From: Rhizobium rhizogenes NBRC 13257
GTDB lineage: Bacteria; Pseudomonadota; Alphaproteobacteria; Rhizobiales; Rhizobiaceae
Length of the DNA stretch: 64,000 bases
Direction: 5' to 3'
NCBI RefSeq assembly: GCF_000696095.1
Contig: NZ_BAYX01000005.1
Location: 62,001-126,000, forward strand
Shown here in pieces: positions 25,783-33,762 of this stretch. Positions within the stretch are counted from its first letter, which is position 1; each line of letters starts with the position of its first letter. The position numbers and the translations under genes are program-made. The notes below the pieces were generated by a model. It was not told the DNA's origin, searched no databases, and was given only the letters and a program-made list of their open reading frames with translations.

Positions 25783-27279
25783 ATGAGCAAATCCAATCCC
25801 GCGGATCTCGGTGCGCTGGAGGCGCGCCAGCTGATCGGACGCAAGAGCCTTTCGCCGGTTGAACTGGCAGAGGCTTGTATCAAGCGGGTCGAGATGCTCA
25901 ACCCGGCGGTGAACGCCCTGGTGGCCTATAATTTCGACAGGGTTCTGGACGAGGCGCGGTTGGCCGAAGAGAAGGTGTCGCGCAACGAAGCGCTCGGTCC
26001 GCTGCATGGCCTGCCTTTCGGCGTCAAGGATATGATCGACGTTGCCGGCTTGCCGACCACCTTCGGTTCGGAAATCTATCGCGACAATATCGCCATCAAG
26101 GACGATGCAATCGTTGCTGTCATGCGCGGGGCAGGGGCGATCCCGTTCGGCAAGACCAATAATCCGGAATGGAGCGCCGGCGGCAATACCCGCAATGCCG
26201 TCTATGGCGCCACCGCCAATCCGCATGACACGACGAAGAGTTCTGCCGGCTCTTCCGGCGGCTCGGCTGTGCTTCTTGCCTCCCGAATGGCGCCGCTGGC
26301 CACGGGGTCGGATACGGGGGGCAGCCTTCGCAATCCGGCCGCTTTTTGTGGCGTTGTCGGCTTTCGCCCCTCGCCGGGTGTCGTGCCCGGCGATACGCGC
26401 GCCATGGCGCTGATGCCTCTGCCGACGAGCGGGCCGATGGGCCGCGATGTCGCCGACGTGGCGCTGATGCTGTCCGTATTGGCACGGCCGGACAGGCTCG
26501 ATCCCTATACGGTCGTCATCGATGGAAAGACCGCCTGGCAGACGGACCGGTTTGGAGCCGGTCGTCGCCCGGACCTCGCTTCCCTGCGCATTGCCGTTAC
26601 CGAGGATTTCGGCTTTGCGCCGACTGAACGGGTCATACGCGATAGTTTCCGGCGGGTGACGAAGCGGCTGTCGAGCCATTTTGGCGTGGTCGAGGAAACG
26701 CACCCGGATTGCGCCGATGCCGATCGCATTTTTTCGGTCCTGCGCGGCGTGATGTTCTTGGGCACGCATCACAAGCTGATGCTGTCCCATCCAGATAAGG
26801 TCGGCACTCTCGTCCGCGCCAATGTCGAAGAGGGCCTGGGCTATGGTCCGCTCGACATCGCCGATGCGCTCGTCAAGCAGGGTCGCTTCTATCACGATTG
26901 GCAGACGTTCTTCGAAATACATGACTACGTGCTTTGCCCGGCGGTGACGATCAGCCCGCGCGACTGGCACGAACTTTATCCGGAAGAGATCGACGGCAAG
27001 CCGACCAAAAGCTACTACCACTGGCTTGCGATGGCCTATGCCTCGACCCTTGCCGGCCATCCCTCGATCACCATTCCGGTCGGCCGCGACACGCTCGGCA
27101 TGCCCTTCGGCCTGCAGATCGTCGGCCGGCGCCATGATGACGCCGGCGTCTTGCAGGTGGCAGCGGAAATCGAGGAAATTCTCGCCGGGGACGCCGAGTT
27201 CGGTGTCCCGAAGGTTGATTTGACCGCGTTGGAAAAGGCCCCGGCGCTCGCGAAGCAACCGGGCTTCATGGGCTTCTAG
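25783..27279 (+). CDS. Amidase-signature hydrolase
   Basis: A 498-residue amidase-signature enzyme. The Ser-cisSer-Lys triad is present as K82 (FGVKDMIDV), S157 in GSSGGSA and S181 in GSDTGGSLR. It begins 46 bp after the peptidase, with AAAGGTG upstream of the ATG at 25783; a TTG at 25741 extends the frame but lacks support. As last gene of the operon it probably hydrolyses an amide released from, or present in, the imported compound. Specificity cannot be read from sequence. The similarity to GatA is only at the shared core, and no gatB/gatC is adjacent. Confidence 0.92.
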   Translation: MSKSNPADLGALEARQLIGRKSLSPVELAEACIKRVEMLNPAVNALVAYNFDRVLDEARLAEEKVSRNEALGPLHGLPFGVKDMIDVAGLPTTFGSEIYRDNIAIKDDAIVAVMRGAGAIPFGKTNNPEWSAGGNTRNAVYGATANPHDTTKSSAGSSGGSAVLLASRMAPLATGSDTGGSLRNPAAFCGVVGFRPSPGVVPGDTRAMALMPLPTSGPMGRDVADVALMLSVLARPDRLDPYTVVIDGKTAWQTDRFGAGRRPDLASLRIAVTEDFGFAPTERVIRDSFRRVTKRLSSHFGVVEETHPDCADADRIFSVLRGVMFLGTHHKLMLSHPDKVGTLVRANVEEGLGYGPLDIADALVKQGRFYHDWQTFFEIHDYVLCPAVTISPRDWHELYPEEIDGKPTKSYYHWLAMAYASTLAGHPSITIPVGRDTLGMPFGLQIVGRRHDDAGVLQVAAEIEEILAGDAEFGVPKVDLTALEKAPALAKQPGFMGF

Positions 27280-27337
27280 ATCGGCAACTTCCCTGGCAGC
27301 GTCAGGAAAGAATGATCGGGAAGCGGGCTAACGATAG

Positions 27338-28231
27338 TCAACCCCACTTCATCTCGCCCTTGGCGACCTTGGCGCCGAGCTGGAGTGAGCCGACGTCCTT
27401 GAGGTCGGGATAGCGCTTGGTCATTGCAGCGATCAGTTCGGCGCTGTCCTTCGTTCGTCCCATTTCTTCCTCGAAGGCGAGAAGATAGTCGCGCGTGAAG
27501 GTGATTGCCGCGATCCCCTGTTCGGCTCCCTCTGCCTGATGGCCTGGAATGACGATCCTCGGTTTACGCGCAATGATCGTATCGAGCGCCTTGATCCAAG
27601 CGGCACGCAGCTCCGGTGTTGCCGTGTCGGCGACCCAGACGTGGATGCCGGAACTGATGAGAACGCCGCCGAAGACGGCTTTGAGCGATGACACCCAGAT
27701 GTAGCGCCGGTCGTGCATCCCGGGCACTTCGATAATCTCGATGCGAGCCCCTTCGAGATCGAGAGAGGTCACGTCGGACGGTTCGGGAATGACGACGTCG
27801 GCCAGTTTCTGCGGGCCGTTTTCCTTGAGTTGAGGCCCCCAGGCATCCAGCTTGGCCTGAACGTTGGCCTTGATCGCCTCGACGGTGACCGGCTTGGCGA
27901 TGACCTTCGCCTTGGGGAAGGCCTCTACGATGGGTCGGAGGCCGAAGTAGTAATCGGGATCGTTGCAGCTAACGAAAATGGTCGTCAGCCGCTTGCCCGT
28001 AGCCTTGATGGCATCCGCAACGGCGTGTCCGTCGGAGAGCGTAAAGCCGCCGTCGAGCAGGATGGCGTTCTTTTTGCCCGTCAGGAGGACCGGCGTGCGG
28101 CGAAAGCCCGTTTCACCCGCCTGAAAATATGTCCATTCGAGCTTGCCGTTCGCGGCACGCGCCAGGGTGAGGGGAGAAACGACTAGGCCGGCAGCGATTG
28201 CAAGCTTGAAGGTGTCGCGTCGTGTGATCAT
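27338..28231 (-). CDS. Exported MBL-fold protein with degenerate metal motif
   Basis: A 297-residue metallo-beta-lactamase-fold protein. The leader ITRRDTFKLAIAAGL resembles a twin-arginine signal (RR then FK), with cleavage near ARAAN. The fold begins at TPVLLTGKKNAILLDGGF. The normal HxHxDH signature is replaced by C89-N-D-P-D-Y94, so three of the four usual ligands are changed, while later positions H173 (PGMHD), D202 (HVWVAD) and H231 (IPGHQ) look conserved. It may bind one metal only or be catalytically changed. It is divergent from a LysR gene with a perfect palindrome between them. Start 28231 chosen for the leader; an upstream extension to 28321 overlaps the operator. Confidence 0.82.
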   Translation of the reverse strand: MITRRDTFKLAIAAGLVVSPLTLARAANGKLEWTYFQAGETGFRRTPVLLTGKKNAILLDGGFTLSDGHAVADAIKATGKRLTTIFVSCNDPDYYFGLRPIVEAFPKAKVIAKPVTVEAIKANVQAKLDAWGPQLKENGPQKLADVVIPEPSDVTSLDLEGARIEIIEVPGMHDRRYIWVSSLKAVFGGVLISSGIHVWVADTATPELRAAWIKALDTIIARKPRIVIPGHQAEGAEQGIAAITFTRDYLLAFEEEMGRTKDSAELIAAMTKRYPDLKDVGSLQLGAKVAKGEMKWG

Positions 28232-28319
28232 GCCAATTTTCCCGATCTGGTGGAGTGCGAGGTAGCCAAAGATTGAGCAAATTCTATCACAGGCATTGAT
28301 TAGGAGATAAATATCGCTC

Positions 28320-28340
28320 AATCATACAGACTGTATGATT
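28320..28340. promoter_or_regulatory. Perfect 21-bp operator-like palindrome
   Basis: AATCATACAG (28320-28329) and CTGTATGATT (28331-28340) are exact reverse complements around a single central A. It ends 17 bp before the LysR start at 28358 and lies 89 bp upstream of the divergent MBL gene. Symmetry and position fit a LysR operator that also covers the regulator's own promoter. Confidence 0.7.
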
Positions 28341-28357
28341 TAATTTGACAAAGTACC

Positions 28358-29302
28358 GTGAGCGATCTTCTCAATCTGAATCGGCTGATCTTCTACACAA
28401 CGGTCGTCGACACCGGTTCCTTTACGCTGGCGGCCGAACGGCTTGGTGTGGCAAAGGCTGTCGTCAGCCATCAGGTCGCGCGGCTGGAGCAGGAATTGGG
28501 CGTCACGCTGCTGACTCGCACTACGCGGCGACTTCACGCGACGGATGAAGGCCGTCTTTTCTATGGCCGCTGTGTCATCATTCTGCGCGAGGCGGAGGCG
28601 GCTTATGCCGAGATGTCGCAAAAGGCGAGCGAGCCTTCGGGCATGCTGACGCTGACCGCATCGCTTGATTATGGCGCAGCCGTCGTGGCGCCGACAATCG
28701 CGGCCTATCGCCAGCGTTTCCCCCAGATGCAGGTCAACGTCATCTTCGATGACGATGTCATGGACTTGGCTGCCGGTCAGGTAGACCTCGCCATTCGCGT
28801 TGGCTGGCTTGCGGATTCCAGCAATCAGGCGCGGCGTCTTGGCACCTTTGATCAATATCTCGTCGCCGCGCCCTCCCTGATCGGCGCGATGCCTTCCATG
28901 TCATCACCGGCCGATGCGATCAATCTGCCATGGGTCGCCAACGCTGCACTGCGAAACCCGCTTCGCTGGATTTTTTCGCATGCCGAGCGGGAGACAGTCA
29001 CAATTGACGTCAATTGCCCGGTGACCGCCGACAAGACACCTGCGGCCTATGCCTGCGTTCTTGCCGGGGTAGGGGTCTCGGTGTTCCCGGACTACATGGC
29101 GGCGAAGGACATCGAGGCGGGAAGGCTGGTTCGCATCCTGCCCGACTGGAGCCTGCCTGCCGGCGGCATCCATGCCGTCTTTCCGTCGGCGCGGTTTCGG
29201 CCTGCCAGGGTTCGTGCCTTCGTGGATATGCTAAAGGCGGCCGAACGCCAGAGAGTGGCCCAAACGAGGGCCGGTTCCGATTTGGCTGCAGACGCTGTTT
29301 GA
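28358..29302 (+). CDS. LysR-family regulator
   Basis: A 314-residue LysR protein with GTG start. The N-terminal HTH (GSFTLAAERLGVAKAVVSHQVARLE, split around residues 20-45) is followed by a periplasmic-binding-like effector domain to about residue 300. Of the GcvA/AaeR-like short-linker type. It is divergent from the MBL-fold gene, which it probably regulates. It is convergent with the next LysR gene, with a 52-bp gap. Confidence 0.9.
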   Translation: MSDLLNLNRLIFYTTVVDTGSFTLAAERLGVAKAVVSHQVARLEQELGVTLLTRTTRRLHATDEGRLFYGRCVIILREAEAAYAEMSQKASEPSGMLTLTASLDYGAAVVAPTIAAYRQRFPQMQVNVIFDDDVMDLAAGQVDLAIRVGWLADSSNQARRLGTFDQYLVAAPSLIGAMPSMSSPADAINLPWVANAALRNPLRWIFSHAERETVTIDVNCPVTADKTPAAYACVLAGVGVSVFPDYMAAKDIEAGRLVRILPDWSLPAGGIHAVFPSARFRPARVRAFVDMLKAAERQRVAQTRAGSDLAADAV

Positions 29303-29354
29303 GTATCCCAAGTGAGTGAGCAGAAATCGCTGGCAGGATACAAGCTCCGTGCCG

Positions 29355-30230
29355 TCAGGTACTCCAACGTTCCTGGCCTGCCACAACCAGCCAGTCTCGA
29401 AACGTTCTGGCCTCATGAGAAAGGCTCTTTGCCTCGATCAGCCAATAGGCCTTGTCCATATCCGAAGCTGTGTCGAACAGCGTCACCAACGACCCTTGCG
29501 CCAATTCATCGGCAATCAGCGCCGTGGGACAAAGGCCGACACCCTGGCCGCCGATGACCGAGCCGATCATCAGGTTGAAATCGGCAAAGATCGGGCCGGC
29601 CCTGGGTGTGTCGCGAAGGCCGGCGATAGCGAACCAGCGTGCCCACGCATCGATGGTCTCGTCATGAAGGAGTTCGGCGCTGGCCATATCGTGGAGTGCT
29701 TCAAGCTTGCCGTAACGGGCGCGAAATTCCGCCGAACAGGTCGGGCGCGTTTCGGCGCTTAGAAGCTCGATCGCGCTTGGGCCAGGCCGTAGCCCGTGAC
29801 GTATCAACAGATCGACACCAGCCGCTTCTGGCGTCTTCGCTTCCAGTGCATAGACGATGTTGATGCGAAGGTCCGGATAGGCCGCCCTAAATCTCGGCAA
29901 TTGCGGAATGAGCCATCGCGTTGCCATCGATGCGATGCAGGCAATGCTGATCGGGCGGCTGTGAATTTCGAGCCGCAATTGCTGGGCGGCGATTTCGATA
30001 TGTCCGAGCCCGTGTGTCACCGCTGCCCCGAACTCGCGGCCGGCAGCGGTGAGCGTGACACCACGCGTCTGCCGCACGAAAAGCGGGACGTTCAACCAGT
30101 TTTCCACCGTTCGCACATGTTGGCTGACGCCGGCCGCCGTCAGATTGAGCTCGGCGGCTGCCTTGACGAAACTCTCGTGACGCGCAGCTGCCTCGAAGGC
30201 GCGCAGGGAGGCGAGGGGAAGGTTGCTCAT
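29355..30230 (-). CDS. LysR-family regulator (GcvA-like)
   Basis: A 291-residue LysR regulator starting LPLASLRAFEAAARHESF, the wording typical of GcvA-type members. The HTH includes AAELNLTAAGVSQHVR, and the effector domain includes ATRWLIPQLPRF, also GcvA-like. It is divergent from the DUF1989 gene at 30388, its most likely target, and an 11-bp palindrome lies directly upstream of its start. Confidence 0.9.
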   Translation of the reverse strand: MSNLPLASLRAFEAAARHESFVKAAAELNLTAAGVSQHVRTVENWLNVPLFVRQTRGVTLTAAGREFGAAVTHGLGHIEIAAQQLRLEIHSRPISIACIASMATRWLIPQLPRFRAAYPDLRINIVYALEAKTPEAAGVDLLIRHGLRPGPSAIELLSAETRPTCSAEFRARYGKLEALHDMASAELLHDETIDAWARWFAIAGLRDTPRAGPIFADFNLMIGSVIGGQGVGLCPTALIADELAQGSLVTLFDTASDMDKAYWLIEAKSLSHEARTFRDWLVVAGQERWST

Positions 30231-30236
30231 GGATAA

Positions 30237-30247
30237 TGACTAAGTCA
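30237..30247. promoter_or_regulatory. Small palindrome in the LysR-DUF1989 intergenic region
   Basis: TGACT-A-AGTCA is an exact palindrome located 7 bp upstream of the LysR start codon. It may be part of an autoregulatory site. Nothing else definite was seen in the 157-bp gap. Confidence 0.35.
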
Positions 30248-30387
30248 GGCTTGGTCAAAGGGCAAGAACAAACTGTGTTGTTTGGCGGTGCTATTTCGCT
30301 AGAGTGCCGCCGAATCTGGTGCTTCTGACAGGCGTTCGGCAAGCGCTAGGCTATCATCACGCAAGCATATAAGGGATAGTGATCGTA

Positions 30388-31245
30388 ATGCAGAATTTAT
30401 CCATGCCGCTGATCCCTTCCGATGCAAACGACCGTCGCAGCAAACCGCCGGTCGTCGTCTATCCGGTCGAGACGCTTCCATCTGCCGATCTTGGCCTTCT
30501 GAATAGAGCGCGGCAGAAGCTGACGAAGGTGAGCGAGACCATCGTCCCGCCGAGGGAGGCGCGCAGCTTTCACGTTCCCAAAGGACATTTTTTCCGTATC
30601 GTCAGCGTAGAGGGCTCGCAGGTCGGCGATCTCAATCTCTGGAATGCGAATGACCTCTCCGAACGATTCTTCAGCGGCAAGACCCGCGCCCTGCATGCCA
30701 CGCATGTCGGCGTCGGCGATCGATTGTGGAGCAGCTTGCCGTCTCTGCGGCCAATGGCGACGATCACCCACGATACGCTCGGCTGGTATGGCTGGGACGA
30801 TGACGGCGCCGGCGTCCATGACGTCATTGGCACCCGCTGCGACCCCTATACCAACCGGCTGCTGAAGGGGAACGACTATCATCACTGCTGCCATTCGAAC
30901 CTGACGCGGGCGCTTGCTGCTGAGCGGAACATATCGCTCGAGGAGGCCGAAACTCATGTGCATGACGTCTTGAACGTCTTCATGTGCACCGGCTTCACGC
31001 GCGACACCCACCAGTATTTCATGAAGGCCAGCCCCGTGCGGCCAGGCGATTTCATCGAGTTCTTCGCCGAGATCGATCTTCTGGGCGCTCTCTCCGCATG
31101 CCCAGGCGGTGATTGCGGCACTGGTCATTCGAGCGACGAGGCTGCATGCTATCTGCTGAAGGTGGAAGTGTGGCAGGCCGATCCCGAGATCATCGTCGGC
31201 TGGAGCTTCCCGGAGCGCAATCCTTATCCGCGAACGCACCGATAG
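30388..31245 (+). CDS. DUF1989 (urea carboxylase-associated-type) protein
   Basis: A 285-residue protein of the DUF1989 family, whose members accompany urea carboxylase/allophanate genes or stand alone. Visible landmarks are GHFFRIVSVEGSQVGDLNLW (in part, near 66-85), a cysteine-histidine cluster YHHCCHSN near 170, NVFMCTGF near 200 and CPGGDCG near 245, a pattern that suggests a metal site. I use the ATG at 30388 with AGGG 12 bases upstream; GTG at 30379 is an alternative. No urea carboxylase genes are adjacent, so its job here is unknown. Divergent from a GcvA-like LysR gene. Confidence 0.85.
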   Translation: MQNLSMPLIPSDANDRRSKPPVVVYPVETLPSADLGLLNRARQKLTKVSETIVPPREARSFHVPKGHFFRIVSVEGSQVGDLNLWNANDLSERFFSGKTRALHATHVGVGDRLWSSLPSLRPMATITHDTLGWYGWDDDGAGVHDVIGTRCDPYTNRLLKGNDYHHCCHSNLTRALAAERNISLEEAETHVHDVLNVFMCTGFTRDTHQYFMKASPVRPGDFIEFFAEIDLLGALSACPGGDCGTGHSSDEAACYLLKVEVWQADPEIIVGWSFPERNPYPRTHR

Positions 31246-31319
31246 GCTTCCGCAAATCTGGGCGCAGAAGGCAACTCTCGCGTGTCTGCGCTTGATGCCG
31301 GCCGAGATTCAGCTTAGCT

Positions 31320-31348
31320 GTTTGACAGATCCGAGGTGTCTATCAAAC
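31320..31348. promoter_or_regulatory. Inverted repeat in front of the GntR gene
   Basis: GTTTGACAGA (31320-31329) and TCTATCAAAC (31339-31348) mirror each other with one mismatch and a 9-base spacer. The TGACAGA half-site recurs in the aspartase-permease intergenic region at 33497-33525, which points to autoregulation and a common regulator. Confidence 0.6.
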
Positions 31349-31354
31349 GGGAGT

Positions 31355-32068
31355 ATGAGCGAATTGGCTGACTGGTTATCCGAGACAAGGCCGATCAGTC
31401 GGAAGAACGCCGCCGAGGCGGTCTTTGACGATTTGCGCTCGGCCATCGGCTCGGGACAGCTGACTGTCGGCACTCGGTTGCCATCGGAGGCTCAACTGGC
31501 AGAGAGGTATGGCGTGAGCCGGCCCATTATTCGTGAGGCTTTGCGCTCTCTTCAAACGCTCGGGCTGACGCAAACCCGCACCGGCAGCGGCACCTATGTC
31601 TTGATCGCAACGCCTAGCCCGGAGCTCAATTATGGCGCCTACTCGGCGCGCGACTTGATCGAGGCGCGTCCCTTCATCGAGGTTCCCGCTGCCGGCTGGG
31701 CGGCGCTGCGCCGTACGGAACATCAGCTGACCGTCTTGCTGGAGCTTTGCGACAAGATGGAAACGGAAGAGCAGCCGCATCCGTGGGTGCTGCTTGACTC
31801 GCAGTTTCATGGCCTGATCGCGGAGGCGTCGGGCAACGCGCTGTTTGCAAAGATCGTGGCCGATGCCCGCGAAGCGCTGTCCCTGCAATCGGAGATGGTA
31901 AACATGATGGCGGGCCGGCGTTCGGCATCGAACCTTGAGCACCGCCGGATCGTGGACGCGATCAAGGCGGGTTCAGGGCAGGAGGCGCGAGAGGCAATGG
32001 AGCTCCACCTGGGTCAGGTGAAGCAGGTGGTCGCCACCATCATTGGAGAAGATCAGGCTCAGCGATGA
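31355..32068 (+). CDS. FCD-GntR (FadR-type) regulator of the asparagine/aspartate locus
   Basis: A 237-residue regulator with winged helix LPSEAQLAERYGVSRPIIREA (split, near 38-60), wing ending TRTGSGTYV, and C-terminal FCD domain (DSQFHGLIAEASGN near 150, NLEHRRIVDAI near 200). The start is uncertain: ATG at 31355 has GGGAG only one base away, and a TTG/ATG pair at 31292-31295 would place the operator inside the gene. It converges on aspartase with a 29-bp overlap. Rhizobium etli is reported to have a regulator beside its asparaginase operon, and this gene probably has that role. Confidence 0.87.
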   Translation: MSELADWLSETRPISRKNAAEAVFDDLRSAIGSGQLTVGTRLPSEAQLAERYGVSRPIIREALRSLQTLGLTQTRTGSGTYVLIATPSPELNYGAYSARDLIEARPFIEVPAAGWAALRRTEHQLTVLLELCDKMETEEQPHPWVLLDSQFHGLIAEASGNALFAKIVADAREALSLQSEMVNMMAGRRSASNLEHRRIVDAIKAGSGQEAREAMELHLGQVKQVVATIIGEDQAQR

Positions 32069-33461
32069 CGATAGCGGGCAGGTTGGCGAGGTGCTCGGGG
32101 CTGAGCGCCTTTTGCAGTTGTTCGACGGTCAGGTGTCCGCGTGCGAGGACGACCTCGGGCACCGTGCGGCCGCTGGCGAGCGCTTCCTGCGCGACTTCTG
32201 TGGCGGCGTAGTAGCCGATCAGCGGATTGAGTGCGGTGGCAAGCCCGATCGACTCCTCCACCCGTGCGGCCATGATAGCAGGATTGGGCTGGATGCCATC
32301 GACGCAGCGTTCCGCCAGGATGCGGCAGGCGGCGCTCAGCTGGCTGATGCTCTGGGAAAGCGCGCGCACCATGATGGGCTCGAAGGCGTTGAGCTGAAGC
32401 TGGCCGGCTTCGGCGGCCATGGTGATGGTAATGTCGTTGCCGATCACCGCATAGGCGACCTGATTGACCATCTCCGGAATAACCGGATTGATCTTCCCCG
32501 GCATGATGCTCGATCCCGCCTGAACGGCGGGCAGGGTAATTTCACCGATCCCCGCGCGCGGACCGGAAGACAGCAGGCGAAGGTCATTGCACGTCTTCGA
32601 CAATTTCACAGCAACACGCTTGAGCACACCTGAAAGATGCACGAATGCACCTGGATCCTGGGTCGCTTCGATCAGGTCATCCGCCGTGACCAGCGGACGT
32701 CCCGTCAGCCGCGACAGATGTTCACAAGCCAGCGCTGCATATCCGCGAGGGGCGTTCAGCCCGGTGCCGATGGCGGTGGCGCCGAGATTGATCTCGTGCA
32801 GCAGCGCGGCGGACTCGATAAGGCGAGCCTTGTCCTCGCCGAGCATCACGACGAAGGTCCGGAATTCCTGTCCGAGCGTCATCGGAACGGCATCCTGCAG
32901 CTGCGTTCGCCCAAGCTTGATGAACCGGGCGAATTCCTGCGCCTTGCGGTCGAAGGCGCTCTTCAGCACGGTCATCGAGGCCGCGAGGTCATCGATCGCC
33001 TCGATCAGCGCGATGTTGATCGCCGTGGGGTAAGCGTCGTTGGTCGATTGGCTGAGGTTGACGTGGTCGTTCGGGTGAAGATGGGCATAGTCGCCCTTGC
33101 TATGGCCGAGCAGTTCGAGGGCACGATTGGCGATGACCTCGTTCGCGTTCATGTTCGTTGAGGTGCCGGCCCCGCCCTGGATTTCGTCCACCACGAACTG
33201 GTCGTGAAGCGCGCCGGCGCGAATCTCGCGGCAGGCCCGCACGATCGCATCCATCCGCACTTGATCGAGCAGCCCGAGCTCGTGGTTTGCGATTGCCGCG
33301 GCCTCTTTCACGAAGGTCAGACCCCGGACGAGATAGGGATTGCGCCCGATCGTCATGCCTGTGACCTGGAAGTTTTCCACCGCCCGTGCCGTATGCACGC
33401 CCCAATAAACATCCGCCGGAATCTCTTTCGTTCCCAGCAGATCGTGCTCCCTGCGAGTCAT
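32040..33461 (-). CDS. aspA: Aspartate ammonia-lyase (aspartase)
   Basis: A 473-residue fumarase/aspartase superfamily enzyme that deaminates L-aspartate to fumarate. The signature loop GSSIMPGKINPV holds the catalytic serine. Also present are GGAGTSTNMNANEV and SQSTNDAYPT, the usual substrate-binding stretches. These features are shared with class II fumarase, but the GTKEIPADVYWGVHTARAVENF (in part) N-terminus and the asparaginase context favour aspartase. GGAGGA sets the ATG at 33461; a TTG 18 bp upstream overlaps that ribosome site. It works after asparaginase to give fumarate and ammonia. Confidence 0.9.
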   Translation of the reverse strand: MTRREHDLLGTKEIPADVYWGVHTARAVENFQVTGMTIGRNPYLVRGLTFVKEAAAIANHELGLLDQVRMDAIVRACREIRAGALHDQFVVDEIQGGAGTSTNMNANEVIANRALELLGHSKGDYAHLHPNDHVNLSQSTNDAYPTAINIALIEAIDDLAASMTVLKSAFDRKAQEFARFIKLGRTQLQDAVPMTLGQEFRTFVVMLGEDKARLIESAALLHEINLGATAIGTGLNAPRGYAALACEHLSRLTGRPLVTADDLIEATQDPGAFVHLSGVLKRVAVKLSKTCNDLRLLSSGPRAGIGEITLPAVQAGSSIMPGKINPVIPEMVNQVAYAVIGNDITITMAAEAGQLQLNAFEPIMVRALSQSISQLSAACRILAERCVDGIQPNPAIMAARVEESIGLATALNPLIGYYAATEVAQEALASGRTVPEVVLARGHLTVEQLQKALSPEHLANLPAIVIAEPDLLQ

Positions 33462-33496
33462 GACCACATTATCCTCCAATGGCTCGAGACGACGCT

Positions 33497-33525
33497 AATA
33501 TCTGTCAAGCTGTCTGACAGATATT
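33497..33525. promoter_or_regulatory. Strong operator-like inverted repeat between aspartase and permease
   Basis: AATATCTGTCA (33497-33507) is the exact reverse complement of TGACAGATATT (33515-33525), an 11-bp perfect repeat with a 7-base spacer. It lies 36 bp upstream of the aspartase start. A further half-site, AATCTGTCA, occurs at 33611-33619 towards the permease. The half-site matches the repeat before the GntR gene. Confidence 0.75.
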
Positions 33526-33762
33526 CAGACCGTAATCAATCGAGGAACTGCGGTCAATAAGGGCAGATGCCACTTGACGTCAGACTTTCTATAAGACTAT
33601 GAGGAAATAAAATCTGTCATGCAGCTTTACAGGGCTGTCCTGAAATTGTTGGTCTGTCCCCGCACCCATTGGGCGGCGAACGGTTAAGCCGGATGCGCTT
33701 GAGTTCCTGACGCAGCGCGAGGCAGCCAACTGAAAACGAATTCATTGGGAGGAGAGATATCA

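Noticed and set aside
25561..27258. 565-codon open frame on the minus strand
   Set aside because: It lies antisense to the amidase and peptidase genes, has arginine- and histidine-rich low-complexity composition and no recognisable domain. It is a by-product of GC-rich codon use.
24354..27279. Idea that the amidase is GatA of tRNA amidation
   Set aside because: GatB and GatC are not adjacent, and the gene sits at the end of a peptide importer operon. Shared Ser-Ser-Lys motifs are a feature of the whole amidase-signature family.
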